NCBI GenBank assembly: GCA_014058105.1
Contig: JACGCM010002435.1
Span: 1,674,001 to 1,738,000, forward strand
Origin: Kingdonia uniflora
Taxonomy: Eukaryota; Streptophyta; Magnoliopsida; Ranunculales; Circaeasteraceae
Length of the DNA stretch: 64,000 nt
Direction of reading: 5' to 3'
The position numbers and the translations under genes are program-made. Below the pieces are notes generated by a model. That model was not told the origin of the DNA. It worked only from the letters and a program-made list of their open reading frames with translations, and ran no database searches. Numbering within the stretch: the first letter of the stretch is position 1; the number at the start of each line of letters is the position of its first letter. Shown here in pieces: positions 11,600 through 23,759 of this stretch.

Positions 11600-12539
11600 T
11601 TAACGTGATGGTGCTTTGTTAAGATCCCCTAGGATCATTTCATATACTGCCACATGCCCCTATGCCTATGCGGTTATTGCGGGCTGGCTGAGGGGTCTGT
11701 GAGGGAGTCTGTTGACAGGTGGGATTGGTCACTTGAGATACTAGGTATAATGCCCTTGATGGAACCAAGTCTTAGTCATATTGATGAGATCATAACACTC
11801 CTCGATTGTATGGTCAGGGATGTTGTGGTGTATGCAGTATGTGCGTCCGGGGCGGTTAGACTTGGGGTGCCATTTCCTATAGCCGGAGTCATTCTTGATG
11901 ATGAGGAGGAGGTCTACCCGTGTGAGAGTAAGGTCGTTGGTGGAAGACCGTTCTCAGCGTGGGGCTCTGGGTCTTCCATCCCATGAGGATTTCATTTTAT
12001 CTCGGGGGTCGCGTCCCATGCACCTTTTGTTCCTACCATCATCAGGGATGCGTTGCAGATTCTGCAGGTGCTTAAAAGTACCAGGATGAGCGATAAGCGA
12101 GAGTGTGGAAGAAGTACTGAGGTGGGTGGCCATTTGAGGGTGGAAGCTCAATTGTCTGCCCCTACGTTCTAATTTTTTAGACTTTCTCATAATGGTTATC
12201 GAGTATTTCAGGGTGCTTCATGTGTAAGGCCTCACAAAGTTTAGAACCGGGAAGGTAGGCGTCCTTGAAAGCGAGACAGGCAGCCGGGGCATCGACCTGC
12301 TCAATGAGAGTGAGCTTGCACATAAACCTTGAGAGGAAGGAATCGATGGTTTCGTCCACCTATTGCTTCAAAGAAAACAACTCTACTAATTATTTCATGG
12401 ATTACTGGTTGTGTAGGCACTTCTCTATGAAAGCCAACGAAAGTTACTCAAATGTGGAGATAGAGTTGGGTTCGAGACTCTAAAACTAAGCGAGGGCCCC
12501 GTCGGATAAGGTCGAGGGGAATAAGTGGCACATGTGCTC
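11600..12539 (-). pseudogene. Gag of E4, C-terminal part
   Basis: The minus strand reads YCIHHNIPDHTIEECYDLI around 11770-11850, a CX2HX5HX4C-like zinc knuckle of the type ending Tat gag proteins. Further upstream in sense, ETIDSFLSRFMCKL and ACLAFKDAYLPGSKLCEAL (12177-12359) match the retrotransposon gag domain (usually FV.RF......I). The frame is broken, and the sequence is interrupted at 12540 by the LINE insertion, resuming at 15572. Confidence 0.65.
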
Positions 12540-12556
12540 ATTAGTTTGATGTTGTA
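12540..12556. repeat. LINE target-site duplication, left copy
   Basis: The 17-bp string ATTAGTTTGATGTTGTA occurs here and again at 15555-15571, exactly flanking the LINE. The insertion lies in the gag region of E4. Confidence 0.95.
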
Positions 12557-12654
12557 TTTTTTTTTTTTTTTTTTTACAAAAGGCATGATTGAATAAGAGA
12601 CGAAACAAGAGTACAATAGAGGGGAGGCAGAACCTACAACCAAACAAAAACAAA

Positions 12655-13830
12655 TTAAGAAATTCTAAAGTATTCTACCAAGGGATCCTCAAAGCAAGAG
12701 ATGAAATGACGAGATCCTAGAAAGTCTCCCGTCTCGAAACAAGGCATAGAAAGCCCTTTTTTTGCAGCTTGAGCCACGGAGACGTTCCCTTCCTTCCAGA
12801 TATATGATATGCGCAATGAAGAAAAAGTGTTTTGCAATCCCGCCCATTTAGTGTGATACTTCCAAGGGACCGCGTTATTAATGAACGAACTAGCTATGGC
12901 ATCATAGTCGGCTTTAAGACAAATCTTCTGCCAACCCATATCAGCAGCCCAACTCATGGCCTCCAATAACGTGCAACATTCAGCTTCAGGTCTGTTAAGA
13001 ACTCCCAAACCTTTAATATGGACGCCCAAAACTTCACCCGAGTGAGTTCGAGCAATCACCCCCAATCCAGCCTTACCCGGGTTCCCTAGAGTGGAGTTGT
13101 GGCAGTTTAGTTTGATCTCTTCGAACCAAGGCAGCCTCCATCTGCAGCTGGCAATGCAGGGGGCAGGCCTAGCTCAAGCTTTCACCCTCAACTTTGAAAT
13201 GATTTGCAAATCAGCTATTGTATTATGCATACTGTTAACCGAAAGAGAAGCAGCTTCCTTAATCAGCGCCATCAAATGCACTTTAATCTTGATTCCGTTA
13301 AACCTCTCTTCTATGAAGATGATCGAGTTCCTTGCCAGCCAGATAAGATGCGAGAGATTAATCACGGCAACGCGCCAAAGATCTTTTATGTACCTGCTCA
13401 TCGTTTCTCCCAAACCCAGCAGCTCTTGCATGTTGAGCATAAACAAATCAATAAGCTACTGCCAAAGAGGAGCAACAATACCATAATCCTAAAGAAGATG
13501 CTGAATCGATTCTGAGTGAATGTGACAGAGAGAACATCTAGAAGGGAAGGAGAGCCCACGACGTCTCAAGTTGTCCTCTGTTGCGAGCACATTCTGATCA
13601 ACTCTCCATAGGAAGGACTTGGACATTGAATGCAAGGCTTGACAATGCATAAATTTGTTCCACCAAACCTTTGGGTTCTTACTTCTAATAGCGTCAAGAG
13701 TACTTCTCACTGTGAAGGTCCCTTGAGTATGATGTCTCCAAACCCTTTTGTTGATCAAACTTCTATTAACTTCACAGTTTCTGAGATCAATGCCATGTTC
13801 AGCTAGGAAGTCAGCCACCATGGGAGGCGC
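12655..13830 (-). pseudogene. LINE zf-RVT and RNase H-like C-terminal domains
   Basis: Segment 13489-13821 contains RVWRHHTQGTFTV, KSFLWRVDQNVLATEDNL and CSLCHIHSESIQHLL, the zinc-binding reverse-transcriptase-associated domain (zf-RVT pattern CxxC...HLL). After two stops and a linker (13174-13446), 12655-13065 matches the RNase H-like RVT_3 domain: GVIARTHSGEVLG, EAECCTLLEAMSWAADMG, ICLKADYDAI and YIWKEGN. The final Asp expected after REGN-type sequence is replaced (EGNVSVAQAA). These three segments share one frame. Confidence 0.85.
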
Positions 13831-13859
13831 ACACCAGCCCGAATGATTGGTAATAGAGC

Positions 13860-15518
13860 TCAGTTTAACAGAAAGATACCTCCTATTTTAGAATCCACCG
13901 AAACAGCTTCCATCATCGAATAATCATCCCCCCAGTAGTCTCTCCAGAAATCAATATTGCAACCATTCCCAATCAGCCATCTTGAGTTGTTCTCAACCGT
14001 CTTTATGGCACCTTTCATCCCATTCCAGATAGAAGAAGGTTTGAAATAATTGATAGTCTCCCTATTCTTCTTAGTGAACTTGGCTCTAAAAAAATCAGCC
14101 CACGGCTCCTGAGATGTAAGGAAGCCCCAACACATTTTCATCATCAGCGCCATATTAATGTATTTGAGAGACAATATCCCCAGGCCGCCCTCCTCTTTAG
14201 GCTTGCACACTTTATCCCAGCTGACCGTTACCAGCTTTCTCACTGAAGGATCCCCGGACCAAAGAAATTTTTTGATAATTTGTTTTCCCTCTTTAATGGA
14301 TGCCCTTCGCCATTTGTAGATCGTAATGTTGAAAATTGGAAGACTAGTAAGAATAGACTTGATCAGAATTACTCTGCTTGGAAAAGAAAGGAGTTTGCCA
14401 CTCCATTTTGTAGCCCTTGCTCTGATTTTATCAATAGGCGGAGAGACGGTTCTTCTCGTTACCCTGCCTTGAATCAAAGGAATGCCCAAATATTTCTCTG
14501 GAAACACCCCAGCACTGAACCCAAAAAGATTGGAAACAGTAGTTCTTCTCTGGGCAGACAATGCCCCACTAAAAATTTTACATTTACTGCTGCTGATCCA
14601 CTGGCAAGCCGATTGTTCATAAACTTGGAGAAGATCTTTAAGCGCATGCAATCCTCTGAGATTCCCATTGGGAAAGATGATAATATCGCCTGCAAAGAGC
14701 AGATGAGAGGGGCTACTGCAACCTTTAAGAGTCACCATCGGCTTAATAATTTTGTTCCTTCAGAGCCAGTTGATTCCTCTGCTCAGAACATCCTCCACCA
14801 GTGCAAATAAAAGTGGAGAAAGCGGACACCCTTGTCGTAATCCTCTCTCGGCTTTAAAGAACCCACAAGGCCCCCCATTAATCATCACTGAAATGTTAGC
14901 ACTCTTTAGAAGCACTTTAACCCAATGGCCAAAAGTGTCAGAGAAGCCAAATTTCTGAAGAACCACAAATAGAAAATCCCAACTCACAGTATCGAAAGCT
15001 TGCGCAATATCAATTTTGATCGCAACATTACCATCTTTTCTTTGAGTTCCCATTTCATTAATAAGCTCAGAAGCCATACTAATGTTATTCTGGATAGATC
15101 GACCAAGGATGAACCCGCTTTGTTCGACAGAGATAATTTTTGGAGTAATTACACTCAATCGGGAAGCTAGCACTTTGGTGATGATCTTGAAGCTGAAATT
15201 GCTCAGGCATATTGGTCTAAAATTCTGCGAAGTTGATAGGTTAGCATTTTCTGAAGCAAGCACAATAAAATTAGAGCTGTAACCTTTAGGAATGATCGAA
15301 TTAACAAAGAATGATCTAATCGCAGCACACACATCCTGCGAGATAATGCCCCAAAAGCTTTGGAAAAATACTCCACTAAACCCATCCGGACTCGGGGAGC
15401 TATTGCTGCTAAGTTCAAAGTCAGCTAGCTTGATCTCTTCATCATTGGGAATGCCGTATAAATAATAGTTTTGCTCAGCAGTACCAACCGCCAGAATCAG
15501 ATTGCTCTGCAGTACCAA
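13860..15518 (-). pseudogene. LINE reverse transcriptase
   Basis: Two collinear segments in one frame (14760-15518 and 13860-14738) are separated by one TGA. The first has SSPSPDGFSGVFFQSFW, NFRPICLSNFSFKIITK, EQSGFILGRSIQNNI, IKIDIAQAFDTVSW and GLRQGCPLSPLLF, the standard plant L1/Cin4 RT signature. The second starts at SPSHLLFAGDIIIF: the usual YADD is FAGD, so one catalytic Asp is lost. It continues with KYLGIPL, KWSGKLLSFPSRVILIKSIL and WDKVCKPKEEGGLG. It is inactive as it stands. Confidence 0.92.
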
Positions 15519-15554
15519 CCGTCCTCCTTGGCCACCTCAGTGATGCAATCAGTG

Positions 15555-15571
15555 ATTAGTTTGATGTTGTA
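15555..15571. repeat. LINE target-site duplication, right copy
   Basis: Second copy of the 17-bp duplication found at 12540-12556, marking the upstream (5') boundary of the LINE. Confidence 0.95.
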
Positions 15572-16555
15572 GGTCGATACTGTATTGGTATTTGGAGAGG
15601 TATTGGCCTGGGTCCTGACTCATGGTAAAGGCCTCTATCTTTAGCCGGGAGTAGCTCTGGCCTGGGACGTAGCTCTAGATGGTCGACGTAAAAGGTATGT
15701 TGTAGATCCGGCGGAGGGACTCCTTGGTTAGCCGCCTAGTAGGATCAATACCTTATATTTTTTGATTAGCACCTCCACAAAGACGGCTGTTAATGGTAGT
15801 TGGTCATTGATGCCGGTGTTCTGTCTTGCGGTAATCCATTTCTGGTAGATAATTCATCGCAGTAGTTCTCGTGGTACTGCTCGTAAGGTAGTTTAGGAGG
15901 CGTGTCGGGGTTCCAGTCGTGAAATTGGTCGTTCTAGGTGAGATATCATTGAGCGTGGGATCAATAGCCATACCCTGGAGGGTAAGAGGGATCATCGGGG
16001 TTGTATGGTTAGTACCACTGTGGGGGATTTGTATATCCGTCGCCATGCCAGGCTCCAAAGTCTGCTACGAGAGATGAAGGTTACATTCCGCCGTACTGCG
16101 GGGCGAAGCAACAGGGTGGTGGTAGGTCATTGTGGCTAAGTTGGTAAATGGGTCGCTGCTGAGATGGGCCTGGCACATGGTATACAAGGGGGGCTGCGGT
16201 GTAGTGGGGCGATGGAGGACTGGGGTCACTAGCGATCCTCGGGGCGGAAGGTACGGGTGGTGAAGTGGCGTGGGCTGGTTCTCGTATAGTAGGCTATAAA
16301 CTGGAGGCAAAATACTATCAATGGGTACGACTTTGTGTGGCGTATACTTCCTGACAGAAGCGAAGACTGCTGGGCTGCCTGGCGGCTGCTGAGGTCCAGC
16401 AATAAAGGTATCGCGTAGTTTATTATTGGCCAGCTGGAGTTGGTGGATTTGATCCGCCTTAGTGGACATCTGCTCTTGTAGCTGTAACAACGCATGCTCT
16501 TGGGATTGGTTTTTGTTTGAAACTACTATCATTTCTCGGTAGAGGCTAAAGGTAA
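15572..16555 (-). pseudogene. Gag of E4, N-terminal part
   Basis: Minus-strand ORFs at 15804-16058 and 16065-16658 lie immediately downstream of the LTR and primer site. They encode a Pro/Gln/Thr-rich protein with a short heptad-like stretch (EHALLQLQEQMSTKADQIHQ), as expected for the N-terminal leader of a Tat-type gag. Two frames are used, so a frameshift near 16060 is likely. No conserved domain is visible; assignment rests on position. Confidence 0.5.
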
Positions 16556-16574
16556 AAATGCAGATGGCACCAAT
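16556..16574 (-). promoter_or_regulatory. Primer-binding region of E4
   Basis: On the minus strand the LTR end ACTACA is followed by ATTGGTGCCATCTGC. This is the same junction type as ATTGGTACCGTCTGTGGGA (E2), TTTGGCACCGTCTGTGGGA (E3B) and TTTGGCACCGTCTGTGGGA (nested element at 42233). Confidence 0.7.
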
Positions 16575-17200
16575 TGTAGTCCTGTGATTCCTCTCAAGGA
16601 TAACAATAAGTATATAATCATTTTGGGCTTGACACTTCCTACAGGAGGAGGGCACCACTCGACTCTCTCTAGATTTTCCTCCGTCTCCTTGACTTAGCTA
16701 GTTGTCTCTAGAAGAAGAAGAGGAAGATGATGAAGAAAAAGATCCCCTTGGGCTACTTCTCCACCTTTATTTATAGGAAGGGTTTGACCTAGGAGTGCCC
16801 CTGCTCGCGTGCTTTATGTAATTCCTAAGATGTCTCTTCAGGGTCGTAGGCTTCCATATTTCCATGTGGGCAGAGGGACTACAGGATGGCTCATCGTCGG
16901 TTGTGCTCACAACAACTCTATGGTTGTTAGGCAAGTCTCTGCCCAAGACATGCTTGTCATTAGTAGGGAGCTCGCGGTATGACCTAGCCGGTCGGCACTA
17001 GCTAGAGTGTTCCTACTTTTAGTAGAAGGGTCGCTGAACGACCTTCCACCTCGTGGCCAGCGGAAGCGTGCTCTTACACTTCTGACTCCCATTCCTGTCA
17101 GACCTATCTTCAAAGGGATGACTCGTCATGAGGCAGCGAAGGCTAATGAAAAGTATTGCTACATGTACTACTTCTATTATATATATACATAGACGTAATG
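16575..17200 (-). repeat. 5' LTR of E4 (right boundary approximate)
   Basis: On minus the LTR ends ...GGACTACA at 16575. A TATA box TATAAATA lies at 16768-16775 (minus strand), about 190 bp upstream of the LTR end, followed by a purine-rich, GAA-repeat-containing leader. The outer edge was not located because no second LTR copy is available for comparison. Confidence 0.55.
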
Positions 17201-18700
17201 CTGCATGGAGTATATACGCTTTCTTACGGAGAATTCCATAAATTTAAAGGGTGAGGAAGTTGGTGTCTATGCTAGGAAGTACTACCATTATCCTGCCAGT
17301 GAGTAGGTATTATAGGTGAAGGAGGTGGTAAAATTTATCTGTGACTGCCACCGTCGTTGCTTGCGGCGGTGGAAGTTTTAGAGGAAGAAGCATGCTTCTG
17401 TAACAACCATCTTCATTTTTGTGCAGAAGTGGTGGTCGCAAAGGTGTGGAGGCTTGTAGTGGTCATAATTGAAGATCTTGTCGAGATTGGATAGTAACCT
17501 GTAGAACAATCTGTAGGAAATATCTAGTATCATATTGTGTTTTATAAAGTACTCTGTATTGTTTATGTTTGAGCTAATAAAATAAAAAAATTCTTAAAAA
17601 TTATCTAACATCTTGTATCTGTCTATAAATTTATTATATTGGATTGTTGAAAATAGCATAGTGAGATCAAAATAAATATTGTGTCGAAATGTGTGAAGAA
17701 ATGTGTAAAAGATGTATTTATTAGAGACAAACAGTTAGTTGTTACAAACTTAGAAAACTATATTTAGCGATTTTCAAAAATTGTACTACTCGAACTAGAC
17801 TATATGAATGTGTAGCATGTAGGATATTATAATGCAAACTGTGGAAACCAACGTGAAAATATGAGAAAATGACGTAAGGGCGTGTTACATTAGTTTGAGG
17901 GAATGGGAGATTGACATTGATAATGTGAAGGCCGTGGAAAGAGGAGGGAGTCAAGGATATATTTAGTACGATTTGAGTATATGGAACTGATGGAAAAGTT
18001 TGACAACTGTGATGCTTATCATTAAATTCCTGCATATGTAAAAGGTGGGATTATATGTTATCGCACTCTGCAATAATAAATAAGGATACAGATGAAGATG
18101 TGAAATGAGGAAACATGGTGAGGACTCGTTCTCAAGGAGCTCGGCATGTGGCGGAGGGGCGAGTAGCAATAAAGGTTGTCAAAGTTTGTGAAAGTATATT
18201 TGGGCAGCTGGACTATGAAGCCTATTTGGCAGAATCTATACTTCAGTTATAGGGGTTGAATGCAAGGGTAAACAAGAACGAGGTGAGTCGTTATTTATGG
18301 TGTGAGGTATTCTACAAATTTATCGTTGAGCCTGAAGCTCAAAAAACTGTTGTGAAGGAGATCGTACTGGATGAGATAGTTGTTGAAGATTAGAAGATAG
18401 TTGGTGATGTACTAATAAGATGTGGTACTGCATAGTACTTTGGTTGTTTTAGATGTAGGGATGTTTGAGATGGCAAACTTGAGTTTAGATCAAAATAATG
18501 TAATGAATATAGTGAAAAAAAATTATGTTATGCTTTTTCTCCTTAATTTATGTGAAAGTTGTTGAGGATTCTTTTGAATTTCAAAGTAAGAGCATTGGAA
18601 ATGACGTTGTAACTGTTATAAGTAAGGATGGTCAGTAGGAGAATAGAAACCTTGAATATGAGTATGATGGTGAAGGGATGGGGCAATTACGTATGGTTAA
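17200..18700. other. Gene-poor remnant between E4 and E3A
   Basis: No supported gene. An ATG at 18115 opens a short plus-strand frame beginning MVRTRSQGARHV that stops after about 45 codons, followed by further broken plus-strand frames to about 18500. It could be a first exon of an accessory ORF, but nothing confirms this. The segment 17500-17760 is AT-rich and featureless. A missing 3' LTR of E3A may lie here but could not be recognised. Confidence 0.3.
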
Positions 18701-18919
18701 TTTTTTATTATTATGAGTATGGGGAGGTGTGAGAGAAGAGTGGGAAGGAGAGAGAGAGAGGGATGCATTTAATTATAAGGTTTGGGTTAGTGATAAAAAA
18801 CTATTTTTATCGAAAAGGTATGAACCGTCTGACAAGTACAGTGGAAGAGATGCACCAACTGGAAAACTGAGGGCGGCTTGCGTTAGTCCTAAAAACTGCC
18901 AACGGTTAAAAAGACAAAG

Positions 18920-18927
18920 TATAAATA
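18920..18927 (+). promoter_or_regulatory. Candidate TATA box for the E3A accessory ORF
   Basis: TATAAATA is followed about 25 bp later by a pyrimidine-rich CTTCTCTTTCGTCTTCC, a plausible plant core promoter on plus. Plus-strand coding-like sequence starts within about 120 bp. It would give the accessory ORF its own antisense promoter rather than relying on the LTR. Confidence 0.4.
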
Positions 18928-19039
18928 GTTCTTCTCTTTCGTCTTCCAAACGTTTACAAATACAAAAAATAGAGAGGCAAAAATCTAGAGAGATAAAAAA
19001 AATTTAACTGCAGAGAGATTAGAAAGGAAAATCCTAAAA

Positions 19040-22000
19040 GTAGGCATTATTATCGGAGGGAAGAGGAAGGTGTCATTGTTGGTTTTAAGAAGAAACTCGT
19101 GGTACTGAGTGATGTCGTAAAGGAAGAGACGTTTGATTATTTATCTTCTGATATCGCAGGTTAGTGGTTGTTCTTTATTGCATTCTTTCTCCATGATTTG
19201 AACGTTTGTGTACGTTGTGATGATTTTTTTGTTGTTGAGTGAATGAATCTTTTGTTTCTAGTTTTTTGTATTTTAATTTTTAAACGTGCAGCATACTTGG
19301 AAAGTTTCCTTTTGTACTGTTGGAGAAAATGTTTTTTTGGAATTTGTCTGTGCTAGTGCTAAGAAGTGACTAAAATAATAGAATATATATTTTAGGTATT
19401 ATCAGAACAAACCAAAATAAATAAATAAAAGAATTTGGCTGAAATACCTGGACCTGCATGTAGGTAGATGCGTATGACAGACCGTAGGAAAAAACGTCTT
19501 GTCTTAAGCCTATCGCTTGAGATGGAGACATCAACCTCTGGTCGGTTGATTGAGGAAGTAACTGTTTGAATTGAAGCTTCCAAATCTTTGGGGGAGGGGG
19601 GGGGGGGGCGAGCTAATAAATAATTGCTCGAATGAAACTGTTTGAGAAGCTGAGGGTGAGAGCACCTGAAAGGAAAGGGAAGATGAGGCAAAGCTTGAGT
19701 TTCCAGACTTTATTGGTACTTTCTATAGCTATCCCCCAGAATTAGATGAGTTTAGGGAGTTTTGTAAGTGGAAAGGTAGTTTAGGTGGTAAATGGGAGAA
19801 TGTGATAGAGCATGGGGGGAGATCTTTTAGAGGGTGTATTGATGGAAATGGTGAAACACATTTTTCCTGTTGCCAAACTTGGAACATGAGAAGTTTCATA
19901 GGAAACTACCAGAGTTTGTGTCCCTTGAATATTTCAATGGAACCAATGAAGGTGATTTAGATGAGGTTTTTTGTGCTATCTGGCCCAGTTTGAATATGGG
20001 ATGGTAGTGCCATTAAGTAAGCTTACAAATGGCATCATGAATGAGTTCGAGGCGTGCCCTGCCCAGTTGAACGGGAATATTTGGGAGGTGATAAATGTTT
20101 ATGATAATTTAAATTGGAGGTGGGCTCTTGAAGGGAACGAGAGAAGTATAACACCTTCAGATGTTTTGTAATATTATTCTGTGAAATACTATAGGAATAC
20201 TGGGGGAGCGTATTTTTGTTCGAGCTCGAGCTGACCACAATTTTTTGATTTTAATTCGGCTCGAAGATTATGGAATGATAATTTGATATGGGTAAAAGGT
20301 AAGTATCTTCAGCGAGCTCATGAGGGACCCCTTAATCTTAAATTTAAAACTTTGAAGAAATGTAAGTAACTTGTACAAATACTGAAATGTAGCTGTTCAT
20401 AGTAGATTGTTTGGTGTTGACGTTATTTTTCTTATATACAGGTCCTCAATCGAAAGTGAAGCAAAAAGAATCGTTGATCGATATGGTAGCTCAAGATGGA
20501 ATTGAGCTTGAGGCAGTGTTGGGCGAACTGGAGATTAGCAGTAGAGGAGAACTAACAGTAGATCAGTTAAAGTCTAGAAGTTGCAGGCCAAGAGAAAAAT
20601 GACTGGAGCTGGCCTACCCATTAAAGTTGGAGGGGGATCGTCAGTGAGTATTGAAAATGGCCAACTCTAGCAAAAGTTGGACCCATATCTTTGAAGCCAC
20701 AGTCTAGAGGTTTTATTTCTGGGAGAACGAACTAAAGGGAACCAATGAGGAGAAGTACGAAGACTGATGGCTCAAAATTTGCAACTACAGAGAGTAGGGA
20801 GGTCAAGGTTCCCTCAAAGAAAAGAAAATTAAACAGTCCCCCTCCTACTGCAGTAGGGAAGGTGAAGGATAATGTAAACAATAAGGATGAGTTACTTGGT
20901 CTAGAAAAGAGGTTTAGAATTGTTGCTCGAGGAGATAACGGGGAGTTGGATTCAGTTGTAAAAACGGAGCTGCGTAGAGTAAGTGTAATACTATAATGAT
21001 TGGTTTGTGCCAGAAATGTTCAAATTTAAGCTTTTGTTATGTATTTTTTTTTGTAAGTTTAACGTGTTCTGAAGGGTATTTGCCCCGGGTTTGAGGATGG
21101 GAAGGCGGACCTCGAGAGGAGGGTTACACAACTCAAAAAAGAGTTAGAGAAGGAGCGAACTGATATGGCAGAAGAGAATGTGCACTCGAGCTTGGAAGTT
21201 AAAAACTTGAAAGATGAGCTTCAGGTAGCTATGGATGAGTTTGGAGAAGAGGCGAAAAAGAATGTGGAAGAAGTAACCGCTAATCATGAGAATCTCACTC
21301 AAAAACTTCTTAAGAAAGGCTACTCCTTGAATGATGTTTTTGCTATATCATAAGTGCGATTTACAGATGTGCAGGTGCCCGAAATAGAAGATGAGCCTGA
21401 AGCTCGTAGTACTCATCTCAAGGAAACTTTGCCAGGGTTGAATGTTGTCCCTGTTAGCACTGAGTGAAAGAATCAAGGAGGGGAAGAGAATGACAAGATA
21501 GAGTGATGTGTATGTAATGGTGTTATCAAATATTGTATGGGAGGATGGAAAACATTTGTAGTGATTGTTTAAGTAGAAAATATGAAATTTGGTATACGCT
21601 TTGATAGGAAAATTGTTATGTAGGAGTTAAACGAGTTGCGTGTCATCAATGAGGCGTTAAAGAGTGAGCTCGCTAGGGAGAAAAAAGATGTATATGTAGC
21701 AGCACTCATAGATACACGCGCGGAGGTTCAACTGAGAAAATATATTATTAAGAGAAAAGGTAGGTATAGGTATATAAAAGGTTGGCCTTCGTTTAGGAAC
21801 TAAGATAACAGTGAGAGAGTGTTAAATGATGTGCACCTTAGAATATTAGAAGATTGTGGCATTCACATGACTTTGAAATTGTAGAGTGTATGGCCACCAA
21901 AGTGAGAAATCATCATAGCTTGAAGGCTAGGTATGAGCTCATTGTGGTGGGTCTATGACAGATCATTGACAGTATGTAAACTGTTTGTATATCGAACTAT

Positions 22001-23353
22001 TGTGTAGGCCAATCTATAAGCCGCACGAACTTGCAAGGAGGATGTGCTGAATTGTAATTATGAGTTTAAACTCGAATTGGATAGGATCTACTAGATATTT
22101 GAAGAGAGTGCAGATCAGTACGCAAAAGTGAAGCTTAGGCTGACTAAGTTAGAAAAGATAATTAGCGAGCTAAGTCAGCAGATCGATAACAATGAAGCTG
22201 ATTTGGGTAAAGTTCAAGGGGAGTTAGTCAGTTCGCAAAGGGAGGTCGAGAAGATGAAGAACACGGTAGAGTACGTGAAAGGGAAGACCAAAGAGGTAGA
22301 TATTATTCAATATCATATCAGATCATTAGAGGCGGAAGGTTGCAGTTAAGAAGGAATCTCAATCATTAGAGGAAGCAATTGAGGGAGAGGGAGATTAAAT
22401 TGGTGAAGGCGTGAGCTGATTTTTCGAGTGCTGAAAGTAATGTAGAGAAGTTGAGTGATATTGTAAAGATAAAAAAGGATAGTATCCAGAGTACGCAGAG
22501 TTATTAAGACAAGCTCTTCGAACGGCTGGAGAAAATAAAGGCTAAAATATCATGTAGTCATGGTAGTAAGAAGAATGTGATGGAGAGACTGAAGAGGAGA
22601 CTTAGGGATATTGAGAATTTGAGAGAATAACTTGAGAAGAAAAATCATGAAGGGAAGGCGTATTTGGAACAAATAGCGGCGCTGAGGCCGATCTTAAATA
22701 TGTTCGCGCAGTAGTATGAAACTCCAATTATTTTAAGAAAAATGAAAGCCAAACAGGTTAAGGCCAGGGATAGGGATGTTGTTTTGAATAAAAAGATTTA
22801 AAAATTAGAAGCAGATATTGAAATGGCTGAACGAAACCTTGATTGTGAGGTCGTTGAGAAAATTAGCGACCAGGAAAGGATGTAGGAAGCTATCAATATG
22901 CTCAGACAAATGGATGAGTTTATGAGAGTGATAGAAGAATTTAATGCTAACTTATCCTCAGATAATACAAAAGAAGGAGAACGCTGCCTGAATTTAGAAA
23001 AACTACTAAAGGATGCCCAGGCAACGTTTATCGAGTTTGTTGTACCAAATAGAGACAAACTTATAGCCGGTGAAGTGCATGAGATGGAGATGATAGCAGT
23101 TCTTGTATATTTTATAATTAAGATTAAGAAAATTAAAATAGAGGAAGATACCTTGCATGATAAGATGATTGCAAAAGGAGTGAGGTGTGAGATAGGCTTA
23201 GTACGCTCTAAATATTTAGAGTTCTTTACGTCAAAGCTTGTAGCGCTTGCCCAAGGGCTGGTGGATCTAGGTAGAGATTTTATGGCAGCTAGAGTACCAG
23301 AATTTAAAACGCCTAATTCCTGTGGGATCTCGCCTGAGGGTAATTACGCTTGA
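19040..23353 (+). pseudogene. Antisense accessory ORF of E3A (aORF3A), multi-exon, decayed
   Basis: Plus-strand coding fragments share a style with aORF1 and aORF2. Around 19990-20170 the sequence GMVVPLSKLTNGIMNEF, ACPAQLNGNIWEVI and DNLNWRW follows the plant 'putative gypsy type transposon' pattern (PLS...CPAQLNPNxW). Splice-like sites include AAGGTAAGTATC (about 20297), ATATACAG/GTCCTC (about 20442) and AGAGTAAGTG (about 20978). From 21165 the product is strongly heptad-like (DELQVAMDEFGEEAKKNVEE; LRLTKLEKIISELSQQID), then a final ORF (22898-23353) ends at TGA. Many stops interrupt it. Function is unknown; exon borders are tentative. Confidence 0.5.
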
Positions 23354-23390
23354 TTTGTATTGCTAGAAATTGACGTGTGAACTATTGATG

Positions 23391-23625
23391 TTTCTTTGCT
23401 TTGATCTCTGAGAATTAGTAGATAATAGATGTGCATTGATTGAAAGCTAGTTTTACCTTTGCTTTAATCTTTGAGATTTAGTAAATAGTATATGTGTATC
23501 GATTGAAAGCTAGTTTTGCCTTTGCTTTAATCTTTTGAGATTTAGTAGATAGAAGATGTGCATCGATTGAAATCTAGTATTACCTTTTCTTTAATCTTTG
23601 AGATTTAGTAGAGAAATTTAGATAT
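23391..23625. repeat. Tandem array of E3A, about 63-bp unit x 4
   Basis: The words TTTGCTTTAATCTTTGAGATTTAG and CATCGATTGAAAGCTAGT recur with a period of 62-64 bp. Three units contain AATCT-TTG-AGATT (or with a 4-nt loop), and the first has TCTC-T-GAGA at the same place. The array sits between the end of aORF3A and the end of the integrase. Confidence 0.85.
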
Positions 23626-23759
23626 GACTGTAGAGATTAATGTGGGATAAAACTTAAAAGTTTTTATTGAGTAGAAAAAAATGTACATACTGTTGGAGAT
23701 CGTAATCTCACTTTTGAAATGTAAAGAATGATAGTAGATGTATCTTATGCTTGAAAAAT

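Larger units (their letters stand above)
12557..15554 (-). mobile_element. 5'-truncated L1-type LINE inserted in E4 gag
   Basis: A 19-nt T tract at 12557-12575 is the poly(A) tail of a minus-strand non-LTR retrotransposon. A perfect 17-bp target duplication flanks the unit. The coding content runs RT, zf-RVT, RNase H in minus orientation. ORF1 and the apurinic endonuclease are absent, so the element is truncated at its 5' side (about 15550), as is usual for LINEs. Intact target duplication and few lesions suggest it is younger than its host E4. Confidence 0.95.
3950..17200 (-). mobile_element. Ty3/gypsy element E4 (minus strand) with nested LINE
   Basis: Reading leftward from the LTR at 16575: primer-binding region, gag (interrupted by a LINE at 12557-15554), protease, reverse transcriptase, RNase H, integrase, two tandem arrays, then a plus-strand accessory ORF. 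The order protease-RT-RNase H-integrase identifies Ty3/gypsy. The LTR is followed by ATTGGTGCCATCTGC, a variant of the ATTGGCGCCGTCTGTGGGA-type junction common in Tat-lineage elements. No 3' LTR could be recognised at the left, so that end is approximate and may be truncated against E1. All ORFs are broken. Confidence 0.7.

Noticed and set aside
19392..19691. 99-codon minus-strand ORF with Pro-rich stretch
   Set aside because: The Pro-rich part comes from a G homopolymer (about 19591-19608) read in antisense within aORF3A; no supporting motif.
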